Assembly (NCBI GenBank): GCA_012103495.1
Contig: WLWR01000047.1
Span: forward strand, 1-9,551
From: Legionellales bacterium
GTDB lineage: Bacteria; Pseudomonadota; Gammaproteobacteria; WLWR01
Reading direction: 5' to 3'
DNA length: 9,551 bases
Position numbers and translations under genes: made by a program
Shown: positions 1 to 7,516 of the stretch, one piece after another
Layout of the letters: each line of letters begins with the position of its first letter
Position numbering within the stretch: the stretch's first letter is position 1
The notes under the pieces: model-generated
What the model was told of the DNA's origin: nothing
Seen by the model: the letters and a program-made list of their open reading frames with translations, nothing else
The model's database searches: none

Positions 1-92
1 ACTACTTCCGGACCAATCACGGTCCACGGACCGACCGTAACATCATTGCCAATGCTTGCATCGGGATGAATTTCAGCGTGTGGATGTATCAC
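1..92 (-). CDS. lpxA: UDP-N-acetylglucosamine acyltransferase LpxA, N-terminal fragment (cut by window edge)
   Basis: This is the beginning of LpxA, the cytoplasmic enzyme that moves a 3-hydroxyacyl chain from ACP to UDP-GlcNAc in the first step of lipid A synthesis. Thirty codons are visible, reading V/M-IHPHAEIHPDASIGNDV and then VGPWTVIGPEV. This is the start of a left-handed beta-helix of hexapeptide repeats (IHPDAS, IGNDVT, VGPWTV, IGPEV) and it resembles the E. coli N-terminus, which also has HPTA followed by IG-hexads. The likely start is GTG at 92-90. It shares four bases (GTGA) with the fabZ stop and has AAGGAA 8 nt upstream at 106-101, so translation is probably coupled to fabZ. The catalytic His lies beyond the window. 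Gene order lpxD-fabZ-lpxA is typical and supports the call; a hexapeptide fragment alone could belong to another acyltransferase. Confidence 0.9.
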   Translation of the reverse strand, partial: MIHPHAEIHPDASIGNDVTVGPWTVIGPEV

Positions 93-541
93 GAGGTCAC
101 TTCCTTAGCAGCACTCATCAACTCCGTTGAACATGCCACGTGCCCATTGACGGTTGCTTCACCTTTCATTGACCAAATTGATCGTTTGCGTGTAACCATT
201 TGAACTTCTAAACGCAATTGATCCCCAGGGGTGACGACATGGCGAAACCGAGTGTTATTCACTCCCGCTAGATAATGCAGTAAACGTTTTTCTGTTTGTT
301 CTCTTTGACTGATTTTATGTGCCAAAATCCCTCCGGCTTGGGCCAACGCCTCAATCATCAACACCCCAGGCATCACTGGATTGTTGGGAAAATGTCCAGA
401 GAAAAAAGGTTCGTTAATAGTCACATTTTTAATAGCGATTAAATGGCTATCATCCGATTCCACAATGCGATCAACCAGTAAGAATGGATACCGATGCGGT
501 AATTGGGCAAATATCTGTAAAATATCTTCAACTTCAGTCAT
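89..541 (-). CDS. fabZ: 3-hydroxyacyl-[acyl-carrier-protein] dehydratase FabZ
   Basis: FabZ dehydrates (3R)-hydroxyacyl-ACP to trans-2-enoyl-ACP in fatty acid elongation in the cytoplasm. It competes with LpxA and LpxD for hydroxyacyl-ACP, so it sets the balance between phospholipid and lipid A. The 150-residue protein has the usual length and a single hot-dog fold. LPHRYPFLLVDR lies at residues 14-25. The active-site segment GHFPNNPVMPGVLMIEALAQ at 49-68 carries the catalytic His50 and Glu64. The start is ATG at 541-539. It lies 11 nt after the lpxD stop, and only a weak AGAG precedes it, so translation probably depends on ribosomes arriving from lpxD. Its stop overlaps the lpxA GTG start. 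All expected catalytic residues are present. Confidence 0.97.
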   Translation of the reverse strand: MTEVEDILQIFAQLPHRYPFLLVDRIVESDDSHLIAIKNVTINEPFFSGHFPNNPVMPGVLMIEALAQAGGILAHKISQREQTEKRLLHYLAGVNNTRFRHVVTPGDQLRLEVQMVTRKRSIWSMKGEATVNGHVACSTELMSAAKEVTS

Positions 542-552
542 TTTATTACTCT

Positions 553-1599
553 TTACTCTGATTCCGAGTGAGGTTCATATTCAGTAATCGTTTTTTCCAA
601 CGCACGTAACCGTCTAGCCATATCATCCAAATGATGAAATCGAACCGTGTTACGCCGCCATTCATTGTTGGGCCGCACAGCGATACCAGAAGAATACACT
701 CCCGGATGCTTGATTGAACTGGATACACCGGACATGGCCGTAATCACCACTTGATCGACAATTTCAAGATGGCCTCCGATACAGACACCACCAGCGATCA
801 TACAGTGGCGACCAATTTTGGCACTGCCAGCAATAGCAACACAACCGGCAATCGCTGTGTGATCACCAATCACCACGTTGTGGCCTACTTGAATGAGATT
901 ATCAAGCTTCACACCACTGCCAATCACGGTGTCGGCCAATGCGCCACGATCAACGGCTGTATTTGCCCCAATACTGACTTGATTGCCGATTATCACCCCA
1001 CCTAATTGTGGAATCCGTACCCACTTGCCTTCATGATTGGCTAAACCAAATCCATCCGCACCGATGACCGCACCACTGTGGATCACCCCATCCGTACCGA
1101 TACGTACATTGTGATACAACGATACATTGCCCCATAAGCGAGTGCCCGCACCAATTTCACAATGATCACCAATGAAACAACCTGGCCCTATAATCACTTG
1201 TTCACCAATGATCACTTGCTCACCAATCACACAATTGGGGCCAATGCTAGCCGTTGGATGAATTTGTGCACTGTCACTGATCACAGCATTAGCACCAAGG
1301 CCCACCGTTTGGTTTGGCAGTTCCTCAAACAATTCTGCTGCTTGTGCATAAGCGACATACGGTTCTGGCACAATCACCATATCAGTCATACATTGCTCAG
1401 CCATATTTGGCGCTAAAATCACTGCGCTCGCTTGGGTGGTTGCTAAGTGCTTTCGATATTTAGGATTATCCAAAAAAGTGATTTCTCCTTGTTGCGCCCG
1501 GTCAATGGGTGCAATACCACGAATCACTTGAGATTTGTTACCGCGTAACTCGCCCTGCACTTGCTGGGCAATTTCCTGTAATGTTACCTGAGTCATCAT
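553..1599 (-). CDS. lpxD: UDP-3-O-(3-hydroxyacyl)glucosamine N-acyltransferase LpxD
   Basis: LpxD adds the second 3-hydroxyacyl chain, at the 2-amino group of UDP-3-O-acylglucosamine, in the third step of lipid A synthesis. The protein has 348 residues, against 341 in E. coli. Residues 1-100 form the N-terminal uridine-binding domain, with TFLDNPKYRKHL at 41-52. Residues about 101-295 are hexapeptide repeats of a left-handed beta-helix, with GADGFG at 180-185. QVGHNVVIG at 237-245 places His240 at the position of the E. coli catalytic His239. A helical tail with LDDMARRLRALEK lies at 324-336. Two ATGs stand in tandem at 1599 and 1596. The upstream AAAGG is 4 nt from the first and 7 nt from the second, so the second may be the true start. 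It follows skp after 16 nt. Acyl-chain specificity cannot be read from the sequence. Confidence 0.97.
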   Translation of the reverse strand: MMTQVTLQEIAQQVQGELRGNKSQVIRGIAPIDRAQQGEITFLDNPKYRKHLATTQASAVILAPNMAEQCMTDMVIVPEPYVAYAQAAELFEELPNQTVGLGANAVISDSAQIHPTASIGPNCVIGEQVIIGEQVIIGPGCFIGDHCEIGAGTRLWGNVSLYHNVRIGTDGVIHSGAVIGADGFGLANHEGKWVRIPQLGGVIIGNQVSIGANTAVDRGALADTVIGSGVKLDNLIQVGHNVVIGDHTAIAGCVAIAGSAKIGRHCMIAGGVCIGGHLEIVDQVVITAMSGVSSSIKHPGVYSSGIAVRPNNEWRRNTVRFHHLDDMARRLRALEKTITEYEPHSESE

Positions 1600-1615
1600 T
1601 CGACCTTTGTGTTTA

Positions 1616-2116
1616 TTATTTTTTCAATGTCTCAATAACTTCAGTCGTGATATCCAATTGATTACTGACAAACGGTAACCCATCACGTTGCAAGATCAAA
1701 TCAAAACTCTGTGCTTCAGCAACTTGTGCAATGATTTTTTCTAGTTCTTCAATAAATTGTTGCATGCGTAAATTTTGTTGTAGATTGGCGTCTTGCTGAA
1801 AATCTTCGCTTTTTAAGCGTAAATCACGTTGCATACGCCGCAGGTCTTCTTCTTTTTTTCCTCGTTCGGAAGCATTCATAACCGCTTTGTTTTTTTCAAG
1901 TTTGGCGAAGTCTTCTTGCAGTTTCTTTTGTTGTTTCTCTAATTCACTCTGACGTGCTTTAAACTCACTCTCTAATTGTTGACCCATTTTTTTCACTTGT
2001 GGCGCTTGCGCTAATATTTGTTGCACATCCACCACACCGATCTTGATATCTGCCATTGCCGTTTGGGCAAACAATGCCATAACACCGGCAAGTAAAATCC
2101 CTAGTTTTCTCATCAT
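1616..2116 (-). CDS. skp: periplasmic chaperone Skp (OmpH family)
   Basis: Skp is a trimeric periplasmic holdase that keeps unfolded outer-membrane proteins soluble on their way to the BAM complex. The 166-residue product begins with a Sec signal peptide: MMRK, a hydrophobic core GILLAGVMALF, and an AMA cleavage site at 20-22, which would leave a mature protein starting DIKIGVVDVQ. Residues about 40-130 are rich in Lys, Glu and Gln with heptad-like spacing, matching the long coiled-coil tentacles. The C-terminal QSFDLILQRDGLPFVS and LDITTEVIETLKK complete the body domain. E. coli Skp has 161 residues. A good Shine-Dalgarno GAGG lies at 2124-2121, 4 nt from the first ATG and 7 nt from a second ATG at 2113. 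The position directly after bamA is the common arrangement and fits its function. Confidence 0.96.
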   Translation of the reverse strand: MMRKLGILLAGVMALFAQTAMADIKIGVVDVQQILAQAPQVKKMGQQLESEFKARQSELEKQQKKLQEDFAKLEKNKAVMNASERGKKEEDLRRMQRDLRLKSEDFQQDANLQQNLRMQQFIEELEKIIAQVAEAQSFDLILQRDGLPFVSNQLDITTEVIETLKK

Positions 2117-2146
2117 TACACCTCTTGGTTCAAAATTGCAGCCGCC

Positions 2147-2176
2147 ATTATACTAAAAACCTGTTGAAAAGCTAAT
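2147..2176 (-). promoter_or_regulatory. possible promoter for skp, overlapping the bamA stop
   Basis: A perfect TATAAT hexamer (2152-2147) directly follows the bamA TAG stop on the minus strand. It lies about 30 nt before the skp start codon, a normal promoter-to-start distance. The -35 region is poor: with a 17-nt spacer the hexamer is TTAGCT, matching TTGACA at only three positions. A TATAAT can occur by chance in AT-rich sequence, so this is a weak candidate. A promoter here would allow skp and the lpx genes to be transcribed apart from bamA. Confidence 0.25.
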
Positions 2177-4471
2177 TTGGAATTGATTAATTCGATCATA
2201 ACGCTGATTATTGATCGGAATACCAATACTAAAGGCCAATGGCCCCAGTGGCGAAAACCACTCAAAGGAGATACCGGTAGACATCCGCAACGGTCCAGCA
2301 CTGATGCTAGGTTGTTGCCCAACAGGCAATCCCCGCGAATATACGTTCCCAACATCCATAAACGCCGAGGTGCGAATCATCCCCTGACTGAACGGTGGTG
2401 GTAATATAATCCCCACGCTACCGCGAACCAGAATATTACCCCCTATCGGGTTGGGAGAGGAATCACGTGGGCCGAGTGAGAAACTGTCATACCCGCGTAC
2501 CATAGCGTCCGGAGCAATACCACCCGCAAAATAATTCTCGTAAAAGGGCAAACCTCTTGAGTTAAATGTATCGGCATACCCCAAGGCCCCAGACAAATTC
2601 AATATCCATCCTTTGCGTCCCAAGGGATAAAACCAGCGAGGTTTGTATTCACTCTTGTAATAAGTCAACGCGCGTTTGGAAGCAGGTAATTTGACAGTGA
2701 CTTCCGCCTGTTGACGCAACCCACGGATTGGAAATGGAAATCGATCATACGTGTTATATTCCCATCCTACCACCAATGGCAATTGATTGAAGTCAGCACC
2801 ATTGGCCGTAACAAAGTTACGAATTTGCGATGCCTCAGCTCGATTCGCATTTTTAAGAATCAATCGTTCAAAACCATAACCTAGGCGCACATTACTGAAA
2901 TTGGTAATTGCAAAATTGTAATCAATAATACCGCCCCATCGATTTTGCGCATAATTAGCCAAATGTAATTTCTTAGGTGTGATACGGCTGAAAAATAACG
3001 TATAACCTTTACCAATTCCCGAATCGGTGTGAAATGGATCATAATAGTTGGCGGCGACATTTTGCCCAAAATTACTCACATTGTAATTGATCCCGACAAC
3101 TCGCCCGGTCCCCAAGAAATTGTATTCATTGATGGCCGCATTGAATTCCAACCCCGCAGATCCAACCCCGCCGGAAACAAATGCCTCAGCCGAAGGTGCC
3201 TCTTTGACTTCAATGTTTAAATCCACTTGGTTATTGGTGCCAGGAACTCGTTCGGTATCCACCGTCACATCGTCAACATAACGTTGATTACGCAATTGTC
3301 GTTCGGATTCTTTGACATCGTTAATCAGCAGCAAACCGCCTTCATGTTCACGCAGCGATTGACGCAAAACATAGTCGGATGTTTTGCGATTACCGCTAAA
3401 ATTAATTCGCCGAACATAAATATGTTTGCCTGGCTTCACATCAAAAGTAACAAACACTTGTCGTTGTGCTTCATCAATGGATTCTTTCACATCGATCTCT
3501 GGGAAACCATAACCTTTACGACCTAACAGTAACGTAATGATTTCTTTGGTTTGATCCACCCGTGCTTGAGCGTAAGGTTGATCGGCAGCAATTGGCACAT
3601 AGCGACGCATTTCATCACGAGGAAGAATGGTGTCACCTTTGAAATCAAATCCAGAAAAAGTATACAGCGGTCCCTCATGGATACGAATATCAATGTATAC
3701 ATCACGTTTGTTGGGTGATAATGAAACTTGATACGATTCAACGCGAAATTTAATGTAGCCACGATTCAAATAAAACGATTTAAGCGATTCAATTGAGGCC
3801 TCCATTTTTTCTTTGGAGTACAAATCATCACCGGTAAAGAATGTAAACAAGCCTTCTTTTTTGAAACTCAATTGACGAAGCAATTCACGCTCTTTGAACA
3901 CATCATTGCCAATGATGCGAATGGATTTAATTTTCGCCGCACGCCCTTCGGATACCACAATGTCAATCGCCACTCGATTTTGACTCAAAGGTCGAACATT
4001 GACTGTCACACTGGCATTGTATTTACCAAAATAATTGTATTGATTTTCCAATTCTTGACGAAATTGCTCCAGGGTTCCGCGCTGAAACACCCGTCCGGTA
4101 ACCAATCCTTGCTGTTTGAGTACTTCATTGATTTGATCTTTGGAAATGTCTCGGTTGCCTTTGACGTTAATCCGACCAATAGTTGCTCGCTCTACGACAA
4201 TCACCACCAAGGTGTTGCGACGTCGTTCCAATTCAACGTATTCAAAAAAACCAGTATCGTACAGAGTGCGGATGACATTTGCACTGGTAGTGGTATCAAA
4301 CGATTCTCCTTCACGTACTGGTAAATAATTTAATACCGTTCCCTCATTGATCCGTTGCAACCCACGAATTTCTATATCATCTACTGTAAAGCTTTGCGAC
4401 CAGGCAGGTGTCGTCAAACATAATGCTGTCGCAAAACCAACACTGATAATATGACTGCGAATATTCATCAT
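2153..4471 (-). CDS. bamA: outer membrane protein assembly factor BamA
   Basis: BamA is the essential Omp85 core of the BAM complex and inserts beta-barrel proteins into the outer membrane. The 772-residue product has a signal peptide ending near TTPAWS at 20-25. Five POTRA domains follow, at roughly 28-95, 96-175, 178-267, 268-348 and 350-424, and then a C-terminal barrel from about 430. Landmarks are LPFYENYFAGG at 641-651, the conserved loop-6 motif VRGY at 658-661 (VRGF in E. coli), and a beta-signal QFQISFSTGF ending in Phe. It is shorter than the 810-residue E. coli protein, partly because about 25 residues are missing after VRGY. Two ATGs stand in tandem at 4471 and 4468, with AGAG 2 or 5 nt upstream, so the second is better placed. 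It follows rseP after 48 nt and precedes skp. I saw no clear sigmaE promoter upstream. Confidence 0.98.
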   Translation of the reverse strand: MMNIRSHIISVGFATALCLTTPAWSQSFTVDDIEIRGLQRINEGTVLNYLPVREGESFDTTTSANVIRTLYDTGFFEYVELERRRNTLVVIVVERATIGRINVKGNRDISKDQINEVLKQQGLVTGRVFQRGTLEQFRQELENQYNYFGKYNASVTVNVRPLSQNRVAIDIVVSEGRAAKIKSIRIIGNDVFKERELLRQLSFKKEGLFTFFTGDDLYSKEKMEASIESLKSFYLNRGYIKFRVESYQVSLSPNKRDVYIDIRIHEGPLYTFSGFDFKGDTILPRDEMRRYVPIAADQPYAQARVDQTKEIITLLLGRKGYGFPEIDVKESIDEAQRQVFVTFDVKPGKHIYVRRINFSGNRKTSDYVLRQSLREHEGGLLLINDVKESERQLRNQRYVDDVTVDTERVPGTNNQVDLNIEVKEAPSAEAFVSGGVGSAGLEFNAAINEYNFLGTGRVVGINYNVSNFGQNVAANYYDPFHTDSGIGKGYTLFFSRITPKKLHLANYAQNRWGGIIDYNFAITNFSNVRLGYGFERLILKNANRAEASQIRNFVTANGADFNQLPLVVGWEYNTYDRFPFPIRGLRQQAEVTVKLPASKRALTYYKSEYKPRWFYPLGRKGWILNLSGALGYADTFNSRGLPFYENYFAGGIAPDAMVRGYDSFSLGPRDSSPNPIGGNILVRGSVGIILPPPFSQGMIRTSAFMDVGNVYSRGLPVGQQPSISAGPLRMSTGISFEWFSPLGPLAFSIGIPINNQRYDRINQFQISFSTGF

Positions 4472-4519
4472 TACTCTATTCTTATTATCTAAAGTGCCCA
4501 GCCGTATACCGTCAGGTAG

Positions 4520-5878
4520 CTACCATAAACGGCCGATGTCATTATAAATTGCTAAGAGAATAAATCCCCCGATGATCCACAACCCCATTTTGCTACTGAT
4601 GGCTATTGTGGTTGGGGAAACTGGTTTACCTCGAAACCACTCTATTAACCCAAATAAAATATGCCCCCCATCCAAAATTGGAATGGGCAGTAAATTCAAA
4701 GTCGCCAAGCTTACACTTACTAGGGCCAAAAAAGCAAGATAATATGCCAATCCAATACTGGCGGCGATGCCCGCCCCTTGCGCAATGCCCACCGGACCGG
4801 TGAGATGTTGCACCGACAATCGGCCGGTAATGAGTTGGCCGACCATTTGCCATGTCAATCGCGTCAACCGATACGCTTCCTGAATACCGGCCGATAGCGC
4901 GGCAATTGGAGAATAACGAAGCTGCTGGCGTAAATGATCCGGCCATGGCACTGACGCGACGACGATCCCAAGCATTGGAGCCGACTCGCCATTGTCGGCA
5001 GTCGTCCATTCTGGTGTCACCGTTAATTGTATAATTTGCTCTTGACGCACAATTTGCAGTGTTAGCGGTTGCAACGGCTGTTGACGAATATACTTCACCA
5101 GCGCGTGCCAATCAGTAATGGGTTCATCATTGACGGCAACGATTTGATCACCAGGCGCAATGCCAGCGCGTGCCGCTGGCGAGGCATGGATCACTTGATC
5201 AATCATAGCGGGAACTTCCGGTTGATACGCTTGGATCCCCAGTGTTTGCAGTATATGTTGTTGTGGGTCATCCATTTGCCATTGTGCCAAATTTAATTGA
5301 TGTTGATGCAGTTGGCCTTGGGCGTCACGCAAGGTTATTGCCACCGGTGTTTGTCGGCCTTGCAGCACGATCAATTCACTCAAAACATCACGCCAATGAT
5401 GCGTCTGCCGTTGATTGAGTTCCACAATGATCATTCCCGGCATTAAGTTGGCTCGCTGAGCAATGCTGCCTGGGGTCACCGCACCGATCATCGGTACCAC
5501 TGTTTGGATACCAAGCATGAACATCCACCAACACGCCACCACCGCAAACAGAACATTGGCCAGCGGACCAGCGGCCGCAATCAAGATCCGCCGCCAAGGC
5601 GCTTGTTGATCAAACGCGTACGGTAATTGTTCCGGTGACACACGCTCCAAGGTACTATCTAATAATTTGACATAGCCACCCAAAGGAATGTAACCGATTT
5701 GAAATTGAGTGGCATGTTTATCTCGCCAGCAAAACCAGGGTTTACCAAAACCAATGGCAAAGGTTTGCACACGTACGCCCAAGCGACGGGCAACCCAGAA
5801 ATGTCCCCATTCATGGACAGTCACCAATACACTGATTGCAACAATAAAACTGATCAACGTCCAGCCAATGCTCAACAT
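4520..5878 (-). CDS. rseP: RIP metalloprotease RseP (site-2 protease)
   Basis: RseP is an inner-membrane zinc protease that cuts membrane-embedded substrates. In E. coli it cleaves RseA after DegS and so frees sigmaE, and it also clears signal-peptide remnants. Numbered from a GTG one codon upstream, the zinc-binding HEWGH is at residues 23-27 in the first membrane segment. GGYVK is at 68-72. Two PDZ domains span about 125-210 and 225-310; the second contains SPAARAGIAPGDQIVAVN. The third zinc ligand lies in NLLPIPILDGGH, with Asp404 matching E. coli Asp402. Total length is about 452 residues against 450 in E. coli. I chose ATG 5878-5876 rather than the adjacent GTG at 5881 because it aligns with the E. 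coli start MLSF and is better spaced from a weak GGTGA. It follows cdsA after 18 nt; dxr is absent from this junction. Confidence 0.97.
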   Translation of the reverse strand: MLSIGWTLISFIVAISVLVTVHEWGHFWVARRLGVRVQTFAIGFGKPWFCWRDKHATQFQIGYIPLGGYVKLLDSTLERVSPEQLPYAFDQQAPWRRILIAAAGPLANVLFAVVACWWMFMLGIQTVVPMIGAVTPGSIAQRANLMPGMIIVELNQRQTHHWRDVLSELIVLQGRQTPVAITLRDAQGQLHQHQLNLAQWQMDDPQQHILQTLGIQAYQPEVPAMIDQVIHASPAARAGIAPGDQIVAVNDEPITDWHALVKYIRQQPLQPLTLQIVRQEQIIQLTVTPEWTTADNGESAPMLGIVVASVPWPDHLRQQLRYSPIAALSAGIQEAYRLTRLTWQMVGQLITGRLSVQHLTGPVGIAQGAGIAASIGLAYYLAFLALVSVSLATLNLLPIPILDGGHILFGLIEWFRGKPVSPTTIAISSKMGLWIIGGFILLAIYNDIGRLW

Positions 5879-5896
5879 CACTTCACCACATTTTAA

Positions 5897-6703
5897 TTAC
5901 GGTTGGAAAAATCCATACCCTAAAACAAATATTGGCGCTGCCGCCAATAAACTATCAATTCGATCCAACAATCCACCATGACCTGGCAGCAAGCGACCGC
6001 TGTCTTTTACCCCGGCTTGTCGTTTGATCATACTGATTAATAGATCACCGACAATGGATACCACACTGATCAAAACCGCTAACATCAACCAGCTCAACCA
6101 CCCTAGCGATGAGAAAATCCAGCTTTTAGCTATCACGGCAATTACCAAACTGGCGAGCATCCCACCGATGGCCCCCTCAATGGTTTTGCCTGGACTCACC
6201 TGAGGAATTAATTTGTGTTTACCATACAATTTACCTGTCACATAAGCACCGATATCGGCGGCCCAGACCAACAGCAGTAGATATAAAATAAATTCTCGAC
6301 CCAACGTATGAAAGCGGATTTCAATCAAAGCACTCCAGGCCAATGCTAATAAGATCATGCCGATAATCCATAATGCTAACGGTGCAGACCATCTCCGTTG
6401 AGAGTGCGGGTAACCGACGATGGCCACCAACATCAACCCCCAAAATCCCAAGGCCATGATCCAATACACATCGAGCATCCATAAGGCAGTGCTCAAAAAC
6501 ATGGTTAATAGCACCAAGATTAGAAACAAACCATGCTCCCATCGATGGCGGTTGCCGATTAAACGACTCCATTCCAGCGCTGCCACCAATATCAGGATCA
6601 AACAAGCCAGACCAAACCAACCAGCGGGCAATCCATAAATGGCCAGCAGCACCGGTGGGATCAACACCAACGAGGTAAACAACCGTTGCTTTAACATGCT
6701 CAT
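5897..6703 (-). CDS. cdsA: phosphatidate cytidylyltransferase CdsA (CDP-diacylglycerol synthase)
   Basis: CdsA condenses phosphatidic acid with CTP to give CDP-diacylglycerol, the precursor of phosphatidylethanolamine, phosphatidylglycerol and cardiolipin. The 268-residue protein is strongly hydrophobic, with several membrane segments, for example at 12-40, 58-98, 108-128, 138-156 and 178-222. The family signature occupies 224-250: SMIKRQAGVKDSGRLLPGHG followed by GLLDRID, with the conserved KD and HGG-x-x-DR-x-D residues that bind metal and substrate. WAADIGAY at 147-154 and SPGKTIEG at 170-177 are further family landmarks. Its ATG at 6703-6701 overlaps the uppS stop as ATGA. I see no Shine-Dalgarno sequence, so translation is probably coupled to uppS. 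An internal ATG two codons later is a possible alternative start. Confidence 0.97.
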   Translation of the reverse strand: MSMLKQRLFTSLVLIPPVLLAIYGLPAGWFGLACLILILVAALEWSRLIGNRHRWEHGLFLILVLLTMFLSTALWMLDVYWIMALGFWGLMLVAIVGYPHSQRRWSAPLALWIIGMILLALAWSALIEIRFHTLGREFILYLLLLVWAADIGAYVTGKLYGKHKLIPQVSPGKTIEGAIGGMLASLVIAVIAKSWIFSSLGWLSWLMLAVLISVVSIVGDLLISMIKRQAGVKDSGRLLPGHGGLLDRIDSLLAAAPIFVLGYGFFQP

Positions 6704-7431
6704 AAGGTAAGATCAATTTTGCCAAATCGGCGTTGGCGTTTGGCAAAAATCGCTAACGCATCGTCCAATTGCTCTGGCGTAAATTCCGGCCATAGCAAAG
6801 GAGAAAAATATAATTCGGTATAAGCCGTTTGCCATAGATAAAAATTACTTAAGCGTTGCTCACCGCTGGTGCGAATAAACAAATCTGGTTCGGGTAAATC
6901 GGCAGTAGTCAGCGCACGCTCAAACGATCGCTCATCAATTGCATCCACGCTCAATGAACCCTCAGCAACTTTACTCGCCAACGTTTGACAAGCCTGACAA
7001 ATATCCCAACGTCCACCATAGTTAATGGCAATCACTAAATTCATACCTGTATTGTTATCTGTTAACGCTTGGCTTTGTTGTATGGAGGTACGCAACGATT
7101 GTTGTAGCTGATTCATTTCACCAATGAATTGCAGCCGAACATTTTCTTGATGTAATTCGATGGTATATTGGGTCAGCGCATCCACAAACAATTGCATTAA
7201 AAAATTGATTTCCTCCGATGGGCGCTGCCAATTCTCACTGCTAAAAGCAAATAAACTTAAGGTGCTAATCGATTGCTTAGCACAATGTTCAATGATATTT
7301 TTGGCGACTTTAACACCTGCCTCATGCCCGGCGGTACGTGGCAATCCTTGCTGCTGAGCCCAACGTCCATTACCATCCATCACAATTGCAATGTGCTTCG
7401 GCAATAGATCCTGCGTTCTTTGTTCTGTCAT
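6700..7431 (-). CDS. uppS: undecaprenyl diphosphate synthase UppS (IspU)
   Basis: UppS is a cis-prenyltransferase that extends farnesyl diphosphate with eight isopentenyl units to give C55 undecaprenyl diphosphate, the carrier for peptidoglycan and other surface glycans. The 243-residue protein has the expected length. It shows the P-loop-like HIAIVMDGNGRWA at 13-25 with catalytic Asp19 (E. coli Asp26), FSSENWQRP at 63-71, NYGGRWDI at 137-144, DLFIRTSGEQRLSNF at 183-197 and AYTELYF at 203-209. The start ATG 7431-7429 is well supported by the conserved N-terminus. The 20 nt before it contain no recognisable Shine-Dalgarno sequence, which is unusual next to the strong sites of pyrH and frr. A likely promoter and a structured leader lie upstream. 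Its substrate depends on isoprenoid supply, yet dxr, often the adjacent gene, is missing here. Confidence 0.97.
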   Translation of the reverse strand: MTEQRTQDLLPKHIAIVMDGNGRWAQQQGLPRTAGHEAGVKVAKNIIEHCAKQSISTLSLFAFSSENWQRPSEEINFLMQLFVDALTQYTIELHQENVRLQFIGEMNQLQQSLRTSIQQSQALTDNNTGMNLVIAINYGGRWDICQACQTLASKVAEGSLSVDAIDERSFERALTTADLPEPDLFIRTSGEQRLSNFYLWQTAYTELYFSPLLWPEFTPEQLDDALAIFAKRQRRFGKIDLTL

Positions 7432-7464
7432 TGATTAAAATCTACTGGTTAAACACTATCAACT

Positions 7465-7500
7465 GTCCCAACTTACAGCTCGCTTGCGCAAGGTTGAGAC
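7465..7500 (-). promoter_or_regulatory. two-stem hairpin in the probable uppS leader RNA
   Basis: Read on the minus strand, GUCUCAAC (7500-7493) pairs with GUUGGGAC (7472-7465) as 8 bp with one U-G pair. Directly inside it, CUUGC (7492-7488) pairs with GCGAG (7483-7479) as 5 bp with one U-G pair, closed by a GCAA tetraloop of the stable GNRA class. A six-base bulge CUGUAA lies on the 3' side. Each stem has one G-U pair that would become an A-C mismatch on the plus strand, so the fold favours RNA transcribed toward uppS. It begins about 10 nt after the predicted transcription start and ends 33 nt before the uppS ATG. No U-run follows, so it is not a classical terminator. I do not recognise it as a known riboswitch. 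Its function is unknown; transcript stabilisation or translational control are possibilities. Confidence 0.5.
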
Positions 7501-7516
7501 GCAGCAAAAATGGGAA

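Noticed and set aside
1193..1228. An 18-nt tandem near-repeat in lpxD (16 of 18 bases equal) that encodes IGEQVI twice.
   Set aside because: It looked like a hexad duplication that would twist the beta-helix. Alignment with E. coli LpxD gives the same number of residues between the flanking motifs, so nothing was inserted. Two similar hexads are normal in this fold.
3872..4324. A 150-codon open frame on the plus strand, antisense to bamA.
   Set aside because: It lies wholly within a confident gene on the other strand, its composition is low in normal protein features, and it has no ribosome binding site or recognisable motif.
4472..4519. The rseP-bamA gap, checked for a sigmaE promoter, since bamA and skp are sigmaE-controlled in E. 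coli.
   Set aside because: No GGAACTT-like and TCTGA-like pair at proper spacing was found in the 48 nt or just upstream. A diverged sigmaE site cannot be excluded by eye.
4515..4524. The palindrome GGTAGCTACC over the rseP stop codon.
   Set aside because: A 10-bp perfect palindrome leaves no loop for a hairpin and no T-run follows in the direction of transcription, so it is not a terminator. No repeat of it was seen elsewhere.
4626..5111. A 161-codon open frame on the minus strand in another frame of rseP.
   Set aside because: rseP in the main frame shows all zinc ligands and PDZ domains across the same stretch. The alternative product is rich in Arg, Ser and Cys without a known domain, as expected of an out-of-frame shadow.
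6321..6746. A 141-codon open frame on the minus strand across the uppS-cdsA junction.
   Set aside because: It is an out-of-frame reading of two well-supported genes that overlap by ATGA, with no motif of its own.
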